Below are positions 5,940-12,182 of a stretch of DNA of 12,182 nt, one piece after another. The notes under the pieces are model-generated. The model worked only from the letters and a program-made list of their open reading frames with translations, made no database searches and was not told the DNA's origin. The position numbers were made by a program, and so were the translations under genes. Each line of letters starts with the position of its first letter. Positions within the stretch are counted from its first letter, which is position 1. Origin of the DNA: Elusimicrobia bacterium RIFCSPLOWO2_12_FULL_59_9 (GTDB lineage: Bacteria; Elusimicrobiota; Elusimicrobia; O2-12-FULL-59-9); NCBI GenBank assembly GCA_001800185.1, contig MGUX01000171.1, positions 1 through 12,182 on the forward strand, given 5' to 3'.

Positions 5940-7103
5940 ATGTCCCAGACCCACGTCTCTGAGAAGATCTCCGTTAAGCTTTGGGTGAAGGCCGGCGGCC
6001 GTTGCGAATATGATGGCTGCAACCAGCCCCTATGGCACGACGACCTCACGATGGCCGAGATGAACCGTGCCTATATCGCCCACATCGTTGCCGACAGTTC
6101 TGATGGTCCCAGGGGCGATGCTGTCTTGTCGCCCAAACTGGCGGCGGATTTGTCCAACCTGATGCTTCTGTGCGATACCCATCACAGGCTGATTGATCGG
6201 GAGCAACTGGCCCAACATCCCGCTGAGAGGCTCCAGACGATGAAGGCTGCGCACGAGAGTCGTGTTGAGACCCTGACCGCTATTCAGCCCAACAAGAAAA
6301 GCGACGTGCTTCTTTACGGGGCCAATATTGGCGCGCACGATTCTCCGATCGGTTACCAGAAGGCTGTGGCAGCGATGATCCCGGAACGCTACCCCGCGAG
6401 TCCAGGCGGGATTATCCTGGGCATGACTAACAACGCCTTCCGTGATCGGGATGCGGAATTCTGGCGCATCGAAGCCGAAAATCTGCGACGATTGTTCGAT
6501 GAGCGGGTAAAGCCGCGGCTGGCTGACCGGAATATCCAGCATCTATCCGTTTTTGCCGTCGCGCCGCAACCGCTCCTGATGTTGTTGGGGGCTCTCCTAT
6601 CCGATATCTCCCCGGCCGAGGTCTATCAACTGCACCGCGAGCCGCAGGGCTGGGAATGGCGCGATCATCCCGATGGTTTTGACTATGAGATTGAAGAGCC
6701 GGCCGCGGTCACCGGGCCGCCGGCCTTGGTGCTTTCCCTGAGCGCGACCATTTCCAACGACCGGGTTACTGCTGTCATTACGGGCGGGGCGACGATCTGG
6801 CGGCTGACCGTCCGGGAACCCCACAACGATTTTCTAAAGTCGCGCCGACAGCTTCAGCAATTTTGCGAGACGGTCCGACCGCTTATGAATCGTATCAAGG
6901 CGCGTCATGGTGAGGGGGCCACTTTACATGTCTTTCCGGTCGTGCCGGTGGCGACCGCTGTCGAGTTTGGCCGGATACTCATGCCAAAGGCAGATCTCCC
7001 AATACGAATTTATGACCAGAATCGAAACCTGGGCGGGTTTGTCCATGCCTTGGATTTGAATGCAATAGCCCGTAACGGAGGTAATGGCGATGGCCGGGTC
7101 TGA
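5940..7103 (+). CDS. cap5: Cap5-like HNH-SAVED nuclease, CBASS effector, 387 aa
   Basis: The N-terminal part is an HNH nuclease domain: CEYDGC at 22-27, AHIVADSSDG with His48, and LSNLMLLCDTHHRLID at 71-86 with Asn73, His81 and His82. The C-terminal part (about 180-375) matches a SAVED domain in position and hydrophobic pattern, ending with HVFPVVPVATAVEFGR and IRIYDQNR. This is the layout of Cap5 effectors. In those proteins a cyclic oligonucleotide binds SAVED, drives oligomerisation and unleashes DNA cleavage that kills the infected cell. The CD-NTase gene overlapping its 3' end supplies the matching signal enzyme. AGGA at 5931-5934 is 5 nt before the start. Length and motifs look intact. 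The SAVED call rests on context and pattern rather than on a catalytic signature. Confidence 0.9.
   Translation: MSQTHVSEKISVKLWVKAGGRCEYDGCNQPLWHDDLTMAEMNRAYIAHIVADSSDGPRGDAVLSPKLAADLSNLMLLCDTHHRLIDREQLAQHPAERLQTMKAAHESRVETLTAIQPNKKSDVLLYGANIGAHDSPIGYQKAVAAMIPERYPASPGGIILGMTNNAFRDRDAEFWRIEAENLRRLFDERVKPRLADRNIQHLSVFAVAPQPLLMLLGALLSDISPAEVYQLHREPQGWEWRDHPDGFDYEIEEPAAVTGPPALVLSLSATISNDRVTAVITGGATIWRLTVREPHNDFLKSRRQLQQFCETVRPLMNRIKARHGEGATLHVFPVVPVATAVEFGRILMPKADLPIRIYDQNRNLGGFVHALDLNAIARNGGNGDGRV
7077..7082 (+). promoter_or_regulatory. Shine-Dalgarno deciding the CD-NTase start
   Basis: GGAGGT is only 1 nt from ATG 7084 but 7 nt from ATG 7090. The second ATG is therefore the better start. Confidence 0.7.
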
Positions 7104-8611
7104 CAGGACGCGTGAACTGAACGATATACTCGACGATTTAGCCGAGGAGTTGGATGTACCCCCTTCTAAGTACGAGGAGGCCACGAATCACTATGAGGCT
7201 GTGGGCAAGTGGCTTAATGAGGAGGGGACGGCGCTGGCTCGTTTCCGCCCTGCAATCTATGCCCAGGGCTCCTTCGCTCTCGGCACGGCCATAAAGCCTC
7301 AAGGTAACGAGGAATATGATGTCGATGCTGTCTGCCTGCTAAATTTACCCAAAAAAGATGTCAGCCAAAAACGCCTGAAGGAGATGGTGGGGAACCGACT
7401 CAAGGAAAGCCCAATCTATGCGCACATGCTTGATCCCAAAGAAGGTGGGCGGCGCTGTTGGACGATTCAATATGCGGACGAGTCAAAATTCCATCTAGAT
7501 ATCCTACCGGCCATACCGGATGAATACCAGGGGCTTATCGCCATGGGTGTTCCATTGGACCTAGCCAAACATGCGATCTGCATCACGGATAAGGAAACAT
7601 GGGACACATATCCTGATTGGCCAAAAAGCAACCCAAAGGGCTATCTCGAATGGTTCAAGCGACGGATGAAAGATATTTTCGAGCAGCGGCGAAGGGTGAT
7701 TGCCGGGGAGACGCGGGCGGATGTCCAACAGGTCCCCGACTACAAAGTAAGAACCCCGCTGCAGAAGGTTGTCCAGCTTCTGAAACGGCACCGTGACGTC
7801 AAGTACAACGGCCACGATGATAAGCCCATCTCGGTTATCATAACAACCCTGGCTGGGCATGCCTACAACAACGAAGCTGGCCCATTTGAAGCGTTACAAA
7901 GCATGCTTCCCAAGATGCAGGCCGGTATCCAGAGCCGCGGCGGAAAATTGTGGGTGCCCAATCCTGTCAATCCAGAAGAAAATTTCGCAGATAAGTGGGC
8001 AGAAACTCCGCGGAAGCGAGATGTTTTCTTTGAGTGGCTGGCGAGCCTGGAGGAGTTTCAGCGCCAGGTCTTGGATGTTCGGGATATCCATAAGGTTGGG
8101 GATCTGCTGGTCGAGGGCTACGGCAAAAAGTTCGGAAAGCAGACGCTGGAGAGATATGCCCGCAGGACGGCCGGGACATCTCGGGCGGCTGTATCCACAG
8201 GCATTGTCTCCGCGGCGACAAGAGCCCTGTCTCGATTCAATGTCCCGCATCGGGAAGCCCCAAGATGGCCGATAGTCCCGCGATACAACATCGACATTGC
8301 GGCTCGAGCCTCAAAGGACGGTTTCCGGACGCTTGACCTGACGAGCAATTCGAGGTCCCTGCCAAAGCGCTTTTCTCTACGATTTGAGGCGGTGACAAGT
8401 GTTCCTGCCCCCTTTGAGGTTTATTGGCAGGTGGGTCAACACGGGGCAGGATGCGGTTATGGCCAACGGCCTCCGCGGCGGAATTTTTATCGGCGACTTG
8501 GTGCGCAAGGAGAGCACACTCTACCAAGGTTCTCATTGCATCGAATGTTTCATCGTCAAAGACGGCAAGTGTGTTGCGCGGAGCGGCGAGTTCGTGATCA
8601 ACATCCAATAG
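7090..8611 (+). CDS. cdn: CBASS CD-NTase (SMODS) with AGS-C domain, carrying a +1 frameshift
   Basis: This is a cGAS/DncV-like nucleotidyltransferase. With M1 at 7090, GSFALGTA starts at residue 60, EYDVD puts metal-binding Asp at 77 and 79, and FHLDILPAI gives the third Asp at 137. The helical C-terminal lobe is followed from about 398 by an AGS-C domain, the sensor domain often fused to these enzymes (SLRFEAVTSVPAPFEVYWQ). The frame then breaks. After CAG GTG the expected VNTGQDAVMANGLRGG continues one base later, through ECFIVKDGKCVARSGEFVINIQ to TAG 8609-8611. Removing one G from 8433-8435 gives an intact protein of 506 residues. As written, the frame runs on into Arg/Cys-rich nonsense. 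The synthase core lies before the break, so activity may remain. It makes the signal sensed by the HNH-SAVED nuclease. The nucleotide product cannot be told from sequence alone. Confidence 0.88.
8433..8435 (+). other. Probable 1-nt insertion (GGG for GG) in the CD-NTase AGS-C domain
   Basis: Up to 8433 the CD-NTase reads ..FEVYWQV in frame +1. From 8435 the conserved AGS-C residues VNTG..LRGG continue in frame +2. Reading GTG-GTC-AAC instead of GTG-GGT-CAA restores one continuous domain ending at TAG 8611, 2 nt before the next ATG. It could be a real mutation or an assembly error. A programmed +1 shift is less likely because no stop or obvious slip site is present. Confidence 0.82.
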
Positions 8612-8613
8612 CT

Positions 8614-9453
8614 ATGGCGACAACTCCGATCTTCGAAGAGACGCGTCTTCAAAGCATCTGTGATGTTTTGGCGGACACCTCCGCCGGTCTTACAGGTTCT
8701 GAAATCGGGCGCATTCTGTCAGGCCTCAGCATAAGCGACCCTTTTCCAGGGAATACGAAACGCCATCGGCTCTATGAGGCACTTAAGAATCGCCAGCGGC
8801 AGGATGGCTGCGGCAACCTGGTTGTAGCTTTTATTTATCGTGCCATGGACCCGGTAAGATATACCAGTGACCGCGGCGGATTTGAGTCCAGGCGGGACGA
8901 GCTCAATAAGGTTTTGGCCTTTTGCGGTTACAAACTTGGTGAGGATGGGAAATTGCGTTCCCAAACAGCAGCCCGTACCCTCAGTGAAGCGGAAGAACGA
9001 GCGAGTCGTCTGAAGGCTGCTCTCCAGCGCCGCGATGTTCATCACGATGTACTGACCTTCTGCCGGGCAGAACTGCTGGATAAGAACTGCTTTCATGCGG
9101 TGCTGGAAGCGACAAAGAGCGTTGCCGAGAAAATCCGTAGCAAAAGTGGATTCTCCGGTGATGGGGCAGAACTCATTGACCACGCATTTGGCCTAGGGAA
9201 AGGCGGGACCCCATTTTTGGCGTTCAATACGCTCCAGACAGAGACTGAGCGAGGAGAGCACTCGGGGATGATAAATCTCATGAAAGGGATGTTCGGCGCA
9301 TTTCGGAATCCGACCGCACATGCCCCCCGGATTTCATGGAACATCACTGAGCAGGATGCACTCGATCTTATGACCATAGCATCCTTTTTGCATCGTAGGT
9401 TGGATGGATCTGTAAGGACTGGGAGAATAACATTACCGATTCGTCGCGTTTGA
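8614..9453 (+). CDS. TIGR02391 (Ymh-type, HEPN-like) protein, 279 aa
   Basis: The C-terminal half (about 150-262) fits the TIGR02391/Ymh family: CFHAVLEATKSVAEKIRSKSG, then TPFLAFNTLQTETERGEHSG, then MKGMFGAFRNPTAHAP. RNPTAH at 231-236 is an R-x4-H motif of the kind that marks HEPN domains, so RNA cleavage or an inactive structural role is possible. The first 140 residues are helical and unassigned. The true start is ATG 8614, two nt after the CD-NTase stop in its restored frame. The longer frame that joins it to the CD-NTase is an artefact of the shift at 8433-8435. There is no Shine-Dalgarno, so coupling to the CD-NTase is likely. Its 3' end overlaps the methyltransferase start. It may be an ancillary CBASS gene, but its job there is not known. 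Confidence 0.83.
   Translation: MATTPIFEETRLQSICDVLADTSAGLTGSEIGRILSGLSISDPFPGNTKRHRLYEALKNRQRQDGCGNLVVAFIYRAMDPVRYTSDRGGFESRRDELNKVLAFCGYKLGEDGKLRSQTAARTLSEAEERASRLKAALQRRDVHHDVLTFCRAELLDKNCFHAVLEATKSVAEKIRSKSGFSGDGAELIDHAFGLGKGGTPFLAFNTLQTETERGEHSGMINLMKGMFGAFRNPTAHAPRISWNITEQDALDLMTIASFLHRRLDGSVRTGRITLPIRRV
9421..9425 (+). promoter_or_regulatory. Shine-Dalgarno placing the methyltransferase start at ATT 9432
   Basis: GGGAG is 6 nt before ATT 9432, ideal spacing, but 24 nt before the alternative TTG 9450. No ATG, GTG or TTG occurs in this frame between the in-frame TAG at 9396-9398 and TTG 9450. Confidence 0.55.
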
Positions 9454-9488
9454 TTGAACACGCTTTTCCGTTGAAGCAGACCTCCTTG
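9432..9488 (+). repeat. Imperfect direct repeat, right copy (start of the methyltransferase)
   Basis: This matches 3903-3959 at 41 of 57 bases. Here the sequence is the natural N-terminus of a DUF1156 protein, since it continues into HGHISTLHIWPARRPLA, whereas the left copy runs into a SEC-C motif. This copy is therefore the authentic context. Confidence 0.75.
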
Positions 9489-12182
9489 GATTCGGTCCAT
9501 GAGAAGAATGTCCGCCATGGGCACATATCGACCCTCCATATCTGGCCTGCGCGGCGACCGTTGGCGGCGTGTCGGGCGGCACTCATCGCCACGCTTCTAC
9601 CCGACCCTGGGACTCCGGAGAAGCGCAGGGAGCTTTGCGAGAAGATCGCCGGCACGCTGGTCAAGAAAATCGAGCGCAAGAAGATGCCTAACGGGGAAGT
9701 CATTGAGCGTGACAAAGAGTTGACCGAGGGTGGCATTCTGCACTGGGGACGGGAAACCAGCAATAAGGAACAGTTGGAATGGTTCCGAAAAGAGATCCGC
9801 AAGGCATATGGCGGTCGGTCTCCCAAGGTCTTAGACCCTTTCGCCGGCGGAGGAGCGATTCCGCTGGAGGCCATGCGCCTGGGCTGCGAGGTTACGGCCG
9901 TGGACATCAATCCCGTGGCATGGTTTATCTTAAAGTGCACCCTAGAGTATCCGCAGAAGTTTGCTGGCCAGACTCATCCCTTACCGGATTTTATCCTCGA
10001 CAATGAAGAATTCATGGAGGCCTTCTACAAGGCTCACCCACAACTCATCGGTCGGACAAAGTGGACCAAGAGGCAAAAAGAAGAGTTCTCCCAGGATTTC
10101 TTCATGCAGGAAAAAGAGGATTCAGTCCGATCTCCGAAGGCTGATATCGCCTGGCATGTGCGGGCTTGGGGCCAGTGGGTGCTCGACCGTGCGCGGAAGG
10201 ACTTGGCGAAGTTTTATCCGACTTATGCGGATTTTGAACCTCTTCCGCTAACGGGCAAGGACAGAAAGGACGGTATTCTTCCTAAACCATTTGAGAGACG
10301 CCCCATGCGCCTGGTTCCTCTTAAGAAAGATGGGACGCCGGATATCAGGGCTTTGAACAAGGACTATAGCAAGGGCTACTTGGCTGACAAGACTAATCCG
10401 CGGTGGGTTGCCAAGCCTACTGTGGCCTATCTTTGGGCGCGGACGGTCAAGTGTAAAAACTGTCGCGCTACAGTTCCCTTGTTGAAGACACGATGGTTGT
10501 GTAAGACGGATAGAAAACGTGTCATCCTCAAAATGGAGCCCAACAGCTCAAAAGATGGAGTGATCTTCGAAATCGAGCCAAACGTCCCACCGAAGGGCGG
10601 CAATGCTGCGCAGCGCCGAGAAAACGACAAGCGGCTCGGAGCCGGCACAATGTCGCGTTCGGGCGGGAAATGCCCATGTTGTGGCGCGATTATGACCATG
10701 GATGATATTCGAACCGAAGGGAAAGCGGGAAAAATGAGCTATATGCCAACCGCGACCATCGTCGATGGAATCAAAGGCAAAGAACACCGTATCCCGACTG
10801 CGCATGAAATCAAATGTGCTGCGGATGTGGTTGCGGAACTTCCGAAAGTGTTTTTAGGCGTGCCTTTTGGGTTGCCCACGGAATCTGCCCCATTGGGTGG
10901 CGGACGGGGTGCTGCCCGTGCTTTTTCTATCCAAGGATACGGGCTTCGGCGATGGCAGGATTTGTTTTCCAAAAGGCAGCTGCTTGCGCTTGGAGTCTTG
11001 GTCAAGTGTGTGCGGTCTGCTGGTCTGGAAATGTCCAAGAAAGGATATCCCGCTAAGTGGCGGGAAGTTCTCGTGTCGTATTTGGCTTGTGGGGTGGATC
11101 GTTTTGTGGATTTTGCGAATGTAAATGTCCAATGGAAAGTGGATGCGGACACGATCAATCATGCACTGGTCAGATTTGCCATTCAAATCACATGGGATTT
11201 CGCGGAAGGCAATCCGATTGGCCAGAATGCAGGTGCGTTTGATCTGTGTATTAATCGTATCGCGACGGGGCTGGATGCTTTAGCTCAGCTTCCGGCGGAA
11301 ATGGAAGCTCCAGATATTCTCCATGGTTCCGCACAGTCTCGTCTCCCCATGGTTGATTTGGCAATTACGGACCCGCCCTATTACGATGCTATTCCATATT
11401 CCGATCTGATGGATTGGTTTTATATATGGCTGCGGCGGATGGTTTTTGATCTGACCCCTCAACACACGACAGCCATGGCGTCGTCTCTCGGTCCGAAGTG
11501 GGATTCTCAAAACAATGATGGAGAGCTTATCGATGATGATACTCGCCATGGAGGAGATGCGGGCTTATCAAAACAGGCCTATGAAGACGGAATGGCCAGG
11601 TCATTCCGGCGATGCTTTGACAGTTTGAATGAGACGGGACGCCTTGTGATTGTCTTTGCCAACAAATCTCCCAATGCCTGGGAGACCCTTGTTGCTTCCG
11701 TGATAAAGGCGGGATTCATCGTCGAGGGGAGTTGGCCGATACAAACTGAGCAACCAAGTCGCATGCGTGGACTTACGTCGGCGGCTCTTGCGTCTTCAGT
11801 TTGGCTTGTCTGCAAGAAGCGTCCAGACTCCGCTCGCCCCGGATGGGATAACCAAGTGCTTGAGGACATGCGCCAGAACATCCGCACCATGCTGCGCGAG
11901 TTTTGGGACGCCGGCATCCGCGGCCCCGACTTTGTGTGGGCTGCCACAGGTCCGGCTCTGGAAGCTTACAGTAAACATCCCGTCGTCAAGAAAGCCAACG
12001 AGCCTGGCCCAATGTTGGTGGGCGAGTTTCTTACCCATGTTCGCCGCATGGTGGTGGACTTCGTCGTCGGCCGCGTGCTCGCCGGCGAAAAAGACGGCAA
12101 TGCTGACCTTGCCGCCACGGACCGCCTGGATGAACCGACGGCCTACTATCTTCTCCATCGCCACGACTTCGGCATGGACGAA
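9432..12182 (+). CDS. DUF1156-type adenine-specific DNA methyltransferase, 3' end beyond window
   Basis: One frame runs without a stop from 9399 to the right edge. Counting ATT 9432 as residue 1, 917 codons are present. The N-terminus is the DUF1156 signature: RLIEHAFPLKQTSL, then VRHGHISTLHIWPARRPLAA. AdoMet-binding motif I is LDPFAGGGAIPLEA at 134-147. Zinc-ribbon cysteines lie at 341/344 and 414/416/417. The catalytic DPPY, of the N6-adenine type, is at 647-650 in DLAITDPPYYDAIPYSD. All expected motifs are intact. No ATG, GTG or TTG precedes TTG 9450 in frame, so initiation is at ATT 9432 (good ribosome site) or TTG 9450 (TTGA overlap with the upstream stop). Related enzymes are commonly found in defence loci with large ATPase and helicase genes. 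It probably marks host DNA. Its 5' end overlaps the TIGR02391 gene. Confidence 0.9.
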   Translation, partial: MTDSSRLIEHAFPLKQTSLDSVHEKNVRHGHISTLHIWPARRPLAACRAALIATLLPDPGTPEKRRELCEKIAGTLVKKIERKKMPNGEVIERDKELTEGGILHWGRETSNKEQLEWFRKEIRKAYGGRSPKVLDPFAGGGAIPLEAMRLGCEVTAVDINPVAWFILKCTLEYPQKFAGQTHPLPDFILDNEEFMEAFYKAHPQLIGRTKWTKRQKEEFSQDFFMQEKEDSVRSPKADIAWHVRAWGQWVLDRARKDLAKFYPTYADFEPLPLTGKDRKDGILPKPFERRPMRLVPLKKDGTPDIRALNKDYSKGYLADKTNPRWVAKPTVAYLWARTVKCKNCRATVPLLKTRWLCKTDRKRVILKMEPNSSKDGVIFEIEPNVPPKGGNAAQRRENDKRLGAGTMSRSGGKCPCCGAIMTMDDIRTEGKAGKMSYMPTATIVDGIKGKEHRIPTAHEIKCAADVVAELPKVFLGVPFGLPTESAPLGGGRGAARAFSIQGYGLRRWQDLFSKRQLLALGVLVKCVRSAGLEMSKKGYPAKWREVLVSYLACGVDRFVDFANVNVQWKVDADTINHALVRFAIQITWDFAEGNPIGQNAGAFDLCINRIATGLDALAQLPAEMEAPDILHGSAQSRLPMVDLAITDPPYYDAIPYSDLMDWFYIWLRRMVFDLTPQHTTAMASSLGPKWDSQNNDGELIDDDTRHGGDAGLSKQAYEDGMARSFRRCFDSLNETGRLVIVFANKSPNAWETLVASVIKAGFIVEGSWPIQTEQPSRMRGLTSAALASSVWLVCKKRPDSARPGWDNQVLEDMRQNIRTMLREFWDAGIRGPDFVWAATGPALEAYSKHPVVKKANEPGPMLVGEFLTHVRRMVVDFVVGRVLAGEKDGNADLAATDRLDEPTAYYLLHRHDFGMDE

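Noticed and set aside
7084..9453. A single 789-codon open frame suggesting a CD-NTase fused to a TIGR02391 protein
   Set aside because: The middle (8434-8613) is out-of-frame AGS-C sequence with unnatural composition. The real AGS-C domain continues in the next frame and stops at 8611, two nt before a separate ATG.
10814..11242. Short plus-strand frames rich in Cys and Trp within the methyltransferase region
   Set aside because: The methyltransferase frame is unbroken through this segment and carries the conserved FGLPTESAPLGGGRG and QGYGLRRWQDLF residues.
1..12182. CRISPR array, tRNA, rRNA, insertion sequence or integrase
   Set aside because: No regularly spaced repeats, no cloverleaf or rRNA-like tracts, and no transposase or recombinase motifs were seen. 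The only sizeable repeat is the 57-nt pair at 3903 and 9432.

Overview
The window is a dense accessory (defence-island-like) region of a bacterium. All supported genes lie on the plus strand, and no gap between neighbouring genes exceeds about 22 nt. Most junctions are stop/start overlaps (1213-1216, 1770-1773, 2336-2339, 3903-3913, 7090-7103, around 9432-9453). A Gram-negative-like host is suggested by a classical lipobox lipoprotein, moderately high GC and Shine-Dalgarno-led starts. I cannot name a taxon. No tRNA, rRNA, CRISPR array, transposase or integrase was seen.

Region 1 (11-3913) holds four overlapping genes. An AlbA_2 (Schlafen-type) plus HATPase_c_4 protein of 401 aa comes first, followed by two unrecognised proteins (186 and 189 aa). 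A second, larger AlbA_2-HATPase_c_4 protein with a C-terminal winged helix (525 aa) closes the set. Two divergent copies of the same architecture around two unknown genes make this a candidate uncharacterised system.

Region 2 (3903-4875) holds a SEC-C zinc-motif protein and a stand-alone DUF3883 (NOV C-terminal) domain. The first 19 codons of the SEC-C gene match the start of the methyltransferase 5.5 kb downstream (14/19 residues). The DUF3883 piece looks like the tail of a helicase. The segment therefore reads as a recombination scar.

Region 3 (4898-9453) is a CBASS-type locus. A coiled-coil lipoprotein and a small coiled-coil protein lead directly into a Cap5-like HNH-SAVED nuclease and a CD-NTase with a C-terminal AGS-C domain. 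A TIGR02391 (Ymh-type, HEPN-like) protein follows. In this model the CD-NTase makes a cyclic nucleotide on infection, which is sensed by SAVED and switches on the HNH nuclease. An extra G in the GGG at 8433-8435 breaks the CD-NTase frame inside AGS-C. It creates a false 789-codon fusion with the TIGR02391 gene.

Region 4 (9432 to the right edge) is a large DUF1156-type DNA methyltransferase. It begins at an apparent ATT (or TTG) codon, and its end lies outside the window. Relatives of this enzyme are commonly found with large ATPase and helicase genes in defence loci, so more of the system probably lies downstream.
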